Shown: in pieces, positions 10,977 through 21,200 of the stretch | How the letters are laid out: each line of letters begins with the position of its first letter | How positions within the stretch are numbered: position 1 is the stretch's first letter | Assembly (NCBI GenBank): GCA_034231615.1 | Contig: CM067312.1 | Span: 6,497,747-6,561,746, forward strand | DNA: 64,000 nucleotides | Reading direction: 5' to 3' | Source: Meghimatium bilineatum | Lineage: Eukaryota > Mollusca > Gastropoda > Stylommatophora > Philomycidae | The notes under the pieces: model-generated | Databases searched by the model: none | What the model saw: the letters and a program-made list of their open reading frames with translations, nothing else | Told to the model about the DNA's origin: nothing | Made by a program: the position numbers and the translations under genes

Positions 10977-12098
10977 TCATGAAGTTCTACCTGTTCTTCT
11001 ATATTTAAATATAGGCCTATCTATTCTTCCATACGTCTTAAATATATCTATTCTTCTGTATATCTTAAATATATCTATTCTTCTGTATATCTTAAATATA
11101 TCTATTCTTCTGTATATCTTAAATATATCTATTCTTCTGTATATCTTAAATATATCTATTCTTCTGTATATTTTAAATATATCTATTCTTCTGTAGATCT
11201 TAAATATATCTATTCTTCTGTATATCTTAAATATATCTATTCTTCTGTATATCTTAAATATATCTATTCTTCTGTATATCTTAAATATATCTATTCTTCT
11301 GTAGATCTTAAATATATCTATTCTTCTGTATATCTTAAATATATCTATTCTTCCATATATCTTAAATATATCTATTCTTCTGTATATCTTAAATATATCT
11401 ATTCTTCTGTATATCTTAAATATATCTATTCTTCCGTATATCTTAAATATATCTATTCTTCTGTATATCTTAAATATATCTATTCTTCTGTATATCTTAA
11501 ATATATCTATTCTTCCGTATATCTTAAATATATCTATTCTTCTGTATATCTTAAATATATCTATTCTTCTGTATATCTTAAATATATCTATTCTTCCGTA
11601 TATCTTAAATATATCTATTCTTCTGTATATCTTAAATATATCTATTCTTCTGTATATCTTAAATATATCTATTCTTCCGTATATCTTAAATATATCTATT
11701 CTTCCATATATCTTAAATATATCTATTCTTCTGTATATTTTAAATATATCTATTCTTCTGTATATCTTAAATATATCTATTCTTCTGTATATCTTAAATA
11801 TATATATTCTTCTGTATATCTTAAATATATATATTCTTCTGTATATCTTAAATATATCTATTCTTCTGTATATCTTAAATATATCTATTCTTCTGTATAT
11901 CTTAAATATATCTATTCTTCTGTATATCTTAAATATATCTATTCTTCTGTAGATCTTAAATATATCTATTCTTCTGTATATCTTAAATATATCTATTCTT
12001 CTGTAGATCTTAAAGGCGTCAATTCTGTCTTCTAGTTTGTTTATTGTCCATGTTTTTGGTCCAAGAATTAATGCAGAATAGATGTAGCATTTTATCAT
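10977..12098 (-). mobile_element. LINE fragment expanded into a 27-bp coding minisatellite
   Basis: A 373-codon open minus frame. The first 34 residues are ordinary LINE sequence at the end of the reverse transcriptase (LILGPKTWTINKLEDRIDAF, compare YGCEYWTINKLE at 36.3 kb). The rest is about 36 copies of the 9-residue unit IDIFKIYRR, itself derived from RIDAFKIYRR in the LINE. It is not likely to be a functional protein. A three-unit higher-order pattern (one GR, two RR) occurs around 11430-11690. Confidence 0.9.
11030..12015. repeat. 27-bp minisatellite of LINE origin
   Basis: The unit is TATCTATTCTTCTGTATATC plus TTAAATA, about 36 copies. Most substitutions are conservative and no copy introduces a stop in the minus LINE frame. 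Confidence 0.97.
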
Positions 12099-12126
12099 TC
12101 ATCGTGTAATAGGCCTATGTTGTATT

Positions 12127-12152
12127 CTTGATAAAAGCCTTTTATTAAAAAC
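12127..12152 (+). other. Decayed Penelope-type leader motif
   Basis: CTTGATAAAAGCCTTTTATT, a degenerate form of the motif described at 56016-56041. Confidence 0.35.
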
Positions 12153-12159
12153 CTCAATT

Positions 12160-12945
12160 TGTCTGTACTTTCCTGTTTCCATATTTTTCTTGTTCTCCTG
12201 TCGCAGTCATATGCTAATACATAAGGATTTCTTGAATACATTGTGGTCAAAATCTCATAGACATGGTCGTCGTCGATCTTGTCCGAAAGAGCTTTATCTG
12301 ATAATATGGCTTGTGGTTTCTGCAGATTGTTCTCATATCGGTGTCGTTAAATACAAACCTTCCATGTATAGTATATGTGTCGAGTCTGTGTATGTTGCAT
12401 GCATTTTTTCAATCTAATAACCATGATTATCTTCTACTACTTTGCATACGACAGGCCATCTTACTCCAAAAACTTAATTCTTAGCCGATGGTACAAAGAC
12501 ACACCACTTTCTTAAGATGGGGTCAGTTTATTGATTTTAATCTCTCACTCTTCTTCCAATGCGATTATCTCTTGTGGTGTTCTCTTACTTTCATATCATT
12601 TTATTTCCATTGTGTTTTCTTGCCATCCTTCCCCGCTATACTTCGTTTCATACGGATTTTTCCGTTTTCTGACGGATCTTTTTTTAAGTCTCTTTATACA
12701 AGTAAGTTTTATTAAAAAAGTAATAGGGTCGTGCAAGGGCGTGGTTCTGTTGATATTTCACGGAAGACCTTCGTAGAGCGGATGTTTACCTTTAGCTGTC
12801 TGGCCTGCATCTACTGTGGGCCACTGTAAAAATAAACGTAGGAAGCGTTTCATGCACCGATTGGCTGTGTAGACATGTCCAACTTGAAACGAAAAGAGGA
12901 TACCTAATGCTATGTATACTTTTATACGAATGTAGAAACTGGACA
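12160..12945. other. T-rich unassigned sequence
   Basis: A T-rich plus strand (12530-12720) resembles the Penelope leader region at 55.8-56.0 kb in composition only. Small frames here have no recognised domain. Confidence 0.4.
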
Positions 12946-12947
12946 TT

Positions 12948-13143
12948 CAATTATCACCTTTCATCTGTGTGGTATGGTCTGGACTTCTAGTTCCGGGAGC
13001 AAAGAATAGGACCACTGTCTTCTTTCCAAGTATGTCATAAGAGATGACTAAGAAAAGTTGAAAGGTGTGCTGACAAATTGTCACATGTGAACAAAAATTG
13101 TTATTGCATGTCTTATCTCGATTTATTACTTTTGCATTTTTAG
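12948..13143 (+). repeat. Left arm of a 200-bp inverted repeat
   Basis: Reverse complement of 15853-16052 with few differences. Shared blocks include TCACCTTTCATCTGTGTGG, TCTGGACTTCTAGTTCCG and AATAAATCGAGA (as complement). Confidence 0.9.
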
Positions 13144-13145
13144 AG

Positions 13146-13900
13146 GGTGCCCAAATAAAAAATGAGACGGTTTTCTAGGGCGTACTATCATGGGTTGTGC
13201 ACGATCTGATGCCAGTGACCTGAATATCGAGGGCACCAAGGTGGCCATCGCCGTTGAAGTGTTGGTGTTTTGTGTTTAATGGCATGCAGGTGGTTACAGA
13301 AGCGGTCGCTAAATCTTAAGCCAGTTTCACCGATATATTGCTTGCCACAACGTTTACATATGATCACGTAAATAACATTACGGATTCACATGTAAAGGCC
13401 TCATCGATGGAGAAAGTGGCTTTGGTAAATGAGATGGAGCGCATCTGAACCACATAAGGACGTGTAGAAACGACCGCCTGAGCAACGAACGGTACCGAAA
13501 TGGTCAGGAGCAGAAGACCTAAGGTGGCTATGGACCAAGATGTCCTTCAGATTTTTGTCGCACCTATAGGCCATCAGAGGTAGGTTGTGGAAAGTGGCAC
13601 GGGTGTCAGGATCAGACTGGAGAAGAGAATAATGTTTAAGCAGGATGTGACGGACAGTGGAGTTATGGGGATGAAAGGTAAGAACAAGTTTAACTCTATC
13701 AGAGGAGGAGGAAGAACCCTGGGAATTAGTCAAGGTATCGAGGTGAGATAACTGGCGCACACGGGGCCAAGCCGATGGAAGAATGCTGGCGGGGAACGAA
13801 CATCTACAGAAGAACTCGATCATCTCAGCGGATTGGTCGAGAAAGTCATCGTCATCGCTACATAAACAAACAGATAAAACAAACACAATTATCATGAATT
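13146..13900 (-). mobile_element. Penelope-like element, GIY-YIG endonuclease remnant
   Basis: The minus frame 13401-13895 carries the pre-endonuclease region of Penelope-like elements (RVKLVLTFHPHNS, then a Cys-rich segment). After one frameshift, the next frame reads VIYVIICKRCGKQYIGETGL, the CxxC plus YIGxT core of GIY-YIG endonucleases, followed by FSDRFCNHLHAIKHK. The reverse transcriptase domain is absent. The copy is broken and partial, and sits immediately inside the left inverted-repeat arm. Confidence 0.85.
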
Positions 13901-13992
13901 TGATTTATGTTTATTAGATAGTTTTATAATAACAACATTTCTGGAAGTAGAGATAATTGCTGGGAGAAAATCTGACATATTCTCACTGCTAA

Positions 13993-15312
13993 TGATTCTT
14001 CTTCTTCTTTCGTTCACTTGAAACATGTCTATATCTGTAATTCTGTCTCCTTAATAAAACTCACTGTCTTTTGTAGTTCATACAGTGTACCATAGAGTTT
14101 TGATTCCAGTGTTGTTTCCTCTGGCCAATATGTCTGCCTCAGCGTTTCATGCTCAGAACACTCTTGAAGTATATGTATGGCACTCTGTGCTGCCTGTCCA
14201 CATGGCCGTGTTGCCAATCTTGAACTTTGTATACATGTGACTGCGGAGTCGGTTGTGTCCCATTCTGAGGCGTAGAATTACAACTTGTTCTGATCTATTC
14301 ATAATGTGATAGTCTTGTGGTGGTGTTTGTGGCTTTCTTATTGACTTGATCATCTGTTTTTTCTGATGGTAAGTGATTGGTACATCTGGTTGTTCTTCTG
14401 CAGCACCTTCCTTAGCCAGGTTGTCTGCTTTTTCATTTCCTGCTATTCCACAGTGAGAGGGTACCCACTGCATTACCCTATACTAGTAAGACAGTTCATT
14501 AAGTAGTTTTTGCAAGTCTATTAGTTTTCCAGACTGGAGAGCTTGAAGCACTGACCTTGCATCTGTCAGGAATACAACAGGCTGTAGGTCAGAGTTGGAG
14601 TTCAGCAGTTTTTTTAGCTGCCACACTAATTGCCTGGATTTCAGCATCATAATTATTGCAGAATTTTCCTGTTGGTGTTCTGATTGTATCTCTAGGCTTT
14701 TGTGGATATTCTATATATACACCTGCACCTCCATTCCTCACGGCATTCTGTGCTGACCCATCTGTGTATACTCTGACCCATATATCTTGTGGATATTCCT
14801 CATCCAGGAAACTGAGGGTGACTGTTCTTCGCTGCACACTGTTCTGTTCGTCCTCGCTTAGTATTCCTTTCACATGGGTCTGAATGTATATTGGCATTCC
14901 ATGCCTTTCACTCCACGGGGTTTGTTCTGGTACAGGCCTTAAGGGGCTGTCAACTTCAGGTAGGTCTGTAAGTTGTCTGCGGAGTCGTTAGCTTGATAGA
15001 TAAAGCTGCTTCTTTTCAGTCGTCCCATTGCTAGATTTTGGAATCTTTCCTTCATTGGATGACTTGGCATACACTGAAACTTTTCTGCCTGAATTAGTAC
15101 TTTCTGCATTCGCCAAGTGTTTGCATTCTTCCCATTTTCTGCATCTCTGCTATGGGTGTTGATTTAATTGCTCCCAACATTATTCTAAGTGCCTGGTTTT
15201 GCACTTTATCTAGATCTTGTAATGTGGTGTCTGATGCAGGACACCACGCAGCTGAACCATATTCCAGGTGTGGTCTTATGCCTTGCTGGTAAACTTTACT
15301 GAGTAATTGCTA
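13993..15312 (-). mobile_element. RNase H-bearing LINE (family Y), 5' truncated
   Basis: Minus strand, in order: a thumb segment with IRPHLEYGSAAWCPAS and LDKVQNQALRIMLGA; an RNase H domain beginning VRVYTDGSAQNAVRNGGAGV (catalytic Asp), with CNNYDAEIQAIS (Glu), FLTDARSVLQAL (Asp) and [18 protein letters not shown] (final Asp); and a C-terminal Cys/His region. It ends with GTGAACGAAAGAAGAAGAAG. Stops and small frameshifts are present, including an in-frame TAG shared with the copy at 28.4 kb. Confidence 0.9.
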
Positions 15313-15479
15313 ATGATGAAGTAATCCCTTTATCTGTGAGCAGATACCTCCTGACAGCCCATAGCCTTTACAGCCTTTCTGACATAAGCACAGGTCGTAC
15401 TCAGTTGAGCAAACGTCATTCATAAACCTCATGTAAAGTTTTTGTCTCAACAACAAGGTTGTGTGGGGGGGGAATATGA

Positions 15480-15580
15480 ATGCATGTTTAGTCCACAAAA
15501 GAGGCATTTCAGTGTGCGGCAGCAAGACAAGATTTAGTCCACAAAGGAGGCATTTCAGTGTGCGGCAGCAAGACGAGAAG
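15480..15580. repeat. 44-bp direct duplication
   Basis: TTTAGTCCACAAAAGAGGCA and the following ATTTCAGTGTGCGGCAGC occur twice in tandem. Confidence 0.9.
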
Positions 15581-15852
15581 GTAAACACTGAACAAATCTT
15601 ATTTGTTTACATCATCATGATGTTCTAAGTGTGCAGCATATACTCCTGGGCCAACTAGTTCATCATTCTAGTCAGATCTGTTGACACATCGGCAGTGATA
15701 GTGCATCTAACATTCTCCATCACCCAGGAGTCTACCACAAAAGAACAAAGGTGCAGTGTCCACTGGCCTGTATCTCTTTGTCACCCATGAGGGACTGTTT
15801 GACAGAATCCATGAAGGACTTTTTGACAGAATCCATGAGGGACTATTTGACA

Positions 15853-16052
15853 GAAAAATGCAAAAGTAATAAATCGAGAAAAGACATGCAATAACAATTT
15901 TTTTCCACATGCGACAAGTTCTCAGCACACCTCTCAAATTTCCTTAGTCACCTCTTATGTCTTATGACATACTTGGAAAGAAGAGTGGTCCTATTCTGTG
16001 CTCACGGAACTAGAAGTCCAGACCATGCCACACAGATGAAAGGTGATAAAAG
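15853..16052 (-). repeat. Right arm of the 200-bp inverted repeat
   Basis: Pairs with 12948-13143 and encloses 2.7 kb holding the Penelope-like and LINE Y remnants. Just inside it (15785-15855) is a three-copy 28-bp repeat containing TTTGACAGAATCCATGAGGG. Confidence 0.9.
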
Positions 16053-16199
16053 AATATAATGGTGGTGTCATTCTTGTTTCTTATATCAGATGGTTGAATT
16101 CTACTTCCAGTTCCAAATTGGTTCCTCTCTCTGACATTCTTGTTGATGGAAAAATTTACCAATTGATGGAAAAAATTTTGCAAATTGTTTTTTTGTGTG

Positions 16200-16310
16200 T
16201 GCATTCTTTCTCAAACTCCCACTGTATCTCTCTTATAGCAGGACAATGGTCCTACAAGATGTCTGTTTTATTTGCGGCACACCCAACTTCGGCGTTGGTA
16301 CTAAGAAATA
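16200..16310 (-). mobile_element. S1-variant repeat fragment
   Basis: Begins CATTCTTTCTCAAACTCCCA and continues to GCACACCCAACTTCGGC; a diverged S1 copy in minus orientation. Confidence 0.65.
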
Positions 16311-16731
16311 CAGTGTTTTTACCCCTTCCATTGAATGTCTGTAACCATATCAACTGTATAGTCTGCCAGCTGTACAACAGAACTGGTTCCTGTATCTATC
16401 TGCTGGTCACCACCCTCAAAGCTAATCATGGTCATGGGTGCTTGATATTTTGTCGCTGTCTTTCATCTCTATCGTCACAGACACCCAGGCATGTGCAAGT
16501 GACAGATAATTTTCACTCAAGTTGGCTGTAGGACGTAATGCCATGAGTCTTCTACTCCAAAGGAGAATTTTCTGTGACAATCAATGGGCTACGGGAATTA
16601 TTATTAGCATACATGCCCTTCGTCATCTAAAGAAAGAGACTTCAATGGGGATGCCCAGACTTCTCCACTATATAATATATAGGACACATGGAAAGATCTG
16701 AATACAATGAAATCAGAATCCTTCAATACCT
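16311..16731. other. Unassigned sequence
   Basis: No supported feature; some plus-strand open sequence without recognisable domains. Confidence 0.5.
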
Positions 16732-16735
16732 TTAA

Positions 16736-17472
16736 CCTTTAGCATGCTAGTTTACAATTACGTAATATTCTCGTCTGCCGCTGGATTATTTTTTGGAAAT
16801 GTTGCTTAACAGTTGGTGACTGTTTTGAAAACGCGGTAACTTTTTTGTTGTTACAGATATTTACATAATATTTGCACATATAAATAAAGAATTAAATTCT
16901 GCATATATTGGTGTAAGTTTTGTTTGTGTGTGTGTGATACGAGACGTGTGAGAAAGTGATAAAGTCAAATTTAGACCTATCTCGATCTAGACCTACCATA
17001 ATTTGATAGATCGTAAGCTGTTGAATATTATATATTTTACATAGTGAGAACATTGTGGAACCTCGTGGTCTATTCTAAATAAACAAATTGAAGTCCTTAC
17101 CGCTCATAATTTCCACCTTGAATTCAGAATAAATAATGATTTCACTGAATAAATTGATGATGGAAAAGTATAATCAACTCGATTCACTGTCATGTCGCCT
17201 CACAGCAAAGCAGATGCTTAAAGATTGCTCGGATTTCCATTCCATAATCAAACACTATCGTCTTTCGTTATTTTGACAATAGAAACAGGAAGATAGATCA
17301 ATTTCTCTTCTCAATGTTGCCAAAACATTCTGTCAAAAAGTTATGAAACTAGAATGTTTTTGTTCGGTTTCGGGTTTACCGAATCGGGCGGATGATTTTG
17401 CGGTTCGTGTCAAGAAATGACACATTTCGGGCTATATACTTCGCCCGGTTTGTCAACAAAGCGTGCTAAAGG
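16736..17472 (+). mobile_element. piggyBac-type MITE copy 1
   Basis: Flanked by TTAA (16732-16735 and 17473-17476). The ends are CCTTTAGCATGC and, reversed, CCTTTAGCACGC. The interior has no transposase. The plus orientation matches the reverse complement of copy 2 (23056-23766) and of copy 3. It directly abuts the 3' end of ALKBH8. Confidence 0.88.
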
Positions 17473-17492
17473 TTAATATACAAGAAAAATTG

Positions 17493-18209
17493 TTATATTT
17501 TTTCCAGGACAACACACCAGTTGCCTTGATCATAATAGCTTTTCCTAACCTCACAACCTGGTATTCTCTTGCAGATGGCTTCCAATTCACCTTGTCGAAA
17601 GACATGATAAAACCGGTGATATACACTATTCATATCACCATTCTTCTCCATCTCCTCCACTTTGTCATGGACTGTACTTTTACATTTTAACTGCCACGGC
17701 ACCAGCATATCCTGTTCTTTAAACTGTGTTCTGTTTACATGAATATTTAACTTATGTTCTGAATGTGCAACCTTAGTATTTGATTTCATGTTACTACCAT
17801 GCTCATCATTACTTTCTAAAACGCTCTGGCAGCCAGGACCCCCCTCTGGCAGTTTTCGTCTTACAGTTATTTGCTGAGATGTTGCGTCAGCTGAAAATAT
17901 TCCAGAACTGTTACTCTGTAATGTATTAACACCAACATTTTCACAACTCTCTTCTTCCTGATGACACTTTTTTAGAATATCTTTAGCTTTGCTAATATTA
18001 TTTTCCTCTGATGTTTCGGTCAAATTATTCTGTGCTTGCTCAAAGACACTGTTCACACCATCTTCTATCTGCTGTTTCTGTCGATTAGTGTTAATGTACT
18101 TTGAAGGAGCCTTGTCATAGTCTTGCTCCATTGCCCAAACATATACCAGAGCTTTTCCTCCGATACGCAAGACGCGCATAACTTCAGATATTGCAGTAGT
18201 CCTGCGTTC
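17493..18209 (-). CDS. ALKBH8: ALKBH8 exon 8, methyltransferase C-terminus and stop
   Basis: The acceptor is acttgcag|GAACGC. The exon encodes 238 residues and a stop. It opens with [20 protein letters not shown] and [12 protein letters not shown], then has a polar Ser/Asn/Glu-rich linker of about 120 residues (longer than in vertebrates). The conserved end follows: [34 protein letters not shown] and [15 protein letters not shown]. The stop lies 16 nt before the TTAA edge of a piggyBac-type MITE. Confidence 0.97.
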   Translation of the reverse strand, partial: ERRTTAISEVMRVLRIGGKALVYVWAMEQDYDKAPSKYINTNRQKQQIEDGVNSVFEQAQNNLTETSEENNISKAKDILKKCHQEEESCENVGVNTLQSNSSGIFSADATSQQITVRRKLPEGGPGCQSVLESNDEHGSNMKSNTKVAHSEHKLNIHVNRTQFKEQDMLVPWQLKCKSTVHDKVEEMEKNGDMNSVYHRFYHVFRQGELEAICKRIPGCEVRKSYYDQGNWCVVLEKI

Positions 18210-21200
18210 CTGCAAGTACAAAACATCATGCTGTTTTAAAACAACAATGCAGAAATATTGCATGTTTAAATAATTAGTAGACTGGTTAAGTCAAATCTAC
18301 CTCTTATGGTGAGGTACGCTACCTTCAACCACAGTCATTAGTCAAATATGGGGTTATATTCACATTTTTTATCAATGAAAAATGTAAGTGTAATCTCCAA
18401 GTGCTGGTAATTCAACCACCAGAACCTCAGGAGTTTAAATTCTATATATAAATAATCAGTTTATTATGGGGACAGGTGCCTACATTCCAACTTTTTAATA
18501 TGCGCAATTTTATTCAAACTGTTTTATAGCCATGCGCAGCTTTTGTGTCATGTGATGTATTCTCTCCAGAACATTATTTTCTATATGAAACTCCTGAACC
18601 TTCTGAACGAAAAAATCTATATAAAAATATTGCATGTATAAAATATTTATATTGCACGAAGGAACTACAAGAATTGGAAACATCTGCATTATTTCTCCGA
18701 TAACCAACACAAATGTTCATGTGATTTCTGCCGGGGAGCATGAAGTACTTTGTCCTGCCAGTTTCACAGATAAACTGCATTATTTTACACCTTCTGACAC
18801 AGCACATCCGATTTTGGCATTCATTCAATTCGGGTGGGCTTCCCTTCCCTATCCTGTGACAGCCATCCTATCCGTCGCAAGGTGACGGATGTGCATCGAT
18901 TGTATGCTGTAAGGTTTTTCACCCATTACACCCTTGGCCTTTGCAGGACAAAACATCATTGTGTGGAAGTGCCTGAAGAGGCGGTTTAATCAGGGATTTA
19001 GGCTTGGGTTGACAGCATCTAACTGGCACGAGGTGTTCCTCTGCCAGTGAACTTGTCTTGCTTAATTAGACGTATTGTCTCAGTGCCCATCGGGTGCTGA
19101 AACTTTTCGCATCTGTGAGCATGATTCCAGTATATGAAATACTCGACAGTAGAGTTGGACCCGGGTTCCTTCGCCCTCTTAGCCAAGGTATCATTCACAG
19201 GCACCGTGAATTCCTTGTCCAAGTCTCTTCACATATTTAGGAGCACCTGGGACTAGAAGCTTTCTCTCAAACTGGAACAGTGCGTTAGTTCAGATTTCTA
19301 TGTAGCATTCTCTCCAATCTATTTACATGTGGCACTGTCCTCTCATTGTACTCAATATGTTATCCTTACATAAGACAAGTGCACAACTCAATATTCGTGA
19401 CATCTAACCATATCAGGAGAATTGGCTCCCTCCAAAGCATTCTGTAATTTGGCTGACCAAGTCGGAATGCCTTGTATCAGTGTGTCAACAGTGCTGCTAC
19501 ATGTGTTGGTGCAGAGATATTGCTTGTCTATTTTTGCAGTCAAATCTCATTCTATCTTCACATTCATGGACATGATCCTAAAAGTGTTAGCTGAGAATGC
19601 AGCATGAGCTGCTGTATTTTTTTCCAGGATGTACAACGAGGAAGTACTTTTTAGGACCTTGGTTATCTGCTCACCCTGGGTCCACACAAGAGCGATGTGA
19701 TACCCTTTGTACCCTTGAAACATCTGATGACTGGAGAATTTTTTTTAATAATGAATATTTTAAGGATTTCTATGCACTTGGAAACAATTCCCAGCAATTT
19801 TCCGGTCAACGTGAACTTTACTATCTCTATGGTTAATGGGTATCTTAACACTAATGGGGAGTTAACCCTTCAAAATCTAGACACTAAACTTTCTATCCTT
19901 TTAAAGGGTAATCTCACTTTTAGGGTTTATATAGATACCCATCACTTCTATAAATGGTCAAGTTCTCCAGATCACGACAATAGCAACCAATTTTCAAAAC
20001 ATTATTATTCTTGTTCTTGCAGTGATATTTTAGACTGGCGGACTGAAATGGGCCAGGGGGGGAAATCTAGTGTTCAAAAATTATCAGGTGTTGTAGCATA
20101 GAAGAGCCTTGACGGCCTAAATACAACTCTCTCATGGCTTAAATACAACACATCTGGTGTCTGAAATACAACACTCCTTTGTGGTCTAAATACAACACAC
20201 CTGGTGGATTAAATACATGACTCATTGGTGGATTAAATACATGACTCCTTGGTGGCTTAAATTCAATACTCCATTCTTTCTTACAAGTCTAAGAATTAGA
20301 TTTGTTGCTTTGTATGCCCTGCATGGTGTTGCTTTTTTCTTGCTCCCCTTTTGTGCCCAACAATATACAGCCTAGTCAACAGTTAAGAACGATGATAAGA
20401 CAATTCTAGTTAATATTAAAATTGGATACATAAAGAGAGATGGCAAATAGTTTAAAATGGCACCTCTGTTGACATGTGGTGAACAACAGCAATACACAGC
20501 ACAACATCGAATGTGTTGGTGCGGAATGGGAGGCATGTCACATCTGATACACAAGTTTCAAATCCACGACTGGCACAAATCGAAGCCAAATTTCTGCTGT
20601 AATCGCAACCAATCTGGCAAGAAGAAAGAAGTGCAATTTTAATCACTTAGAAACAATCTTGGTTAATATACAGAAGAATAGGTCAAATTTTGTGGACATA
20701 ATACACAAATAAAATAGCAGTTAAGATTAAGAGCTTTTCTTTAATTCATTATTTCAATCATATAGTAATATGGATTTATTCAATGGATGGTAAGGAGGTC
20801 ATGAGAACCACATAGCGTAGTGGTTAATACACTGGCTTTGCATATGAGTGGTCTTGGGTTAATTCCCAGTTGAGGCAGAAATGTTTTTTTAAGATCTCAA
20901 CGACTCCGGGTCAACCCAGCCATAATTTGGTACTGGATTAATACAGGCAGTAAAGAATGCAAGGGAGAGAAGATGGTTACCACCCTCATATAGCAGAGCT
21001 ACTGAAATGTGAGATAGCTAACATCTTACACCCCTATGGCATTAATAAATGTTATAGGTTAATTTTACTTTACTGAGGAGGTCACTAGACAATGAAAGGT
21101 CGTGGAGCTGTTTCCAACTGTCAATTTTCTTCTCATAGCGTGGAACAGTGGGCAATTCTATACCCTTTACCCTAGTATATCCTACCCCCAAATTAAAATA

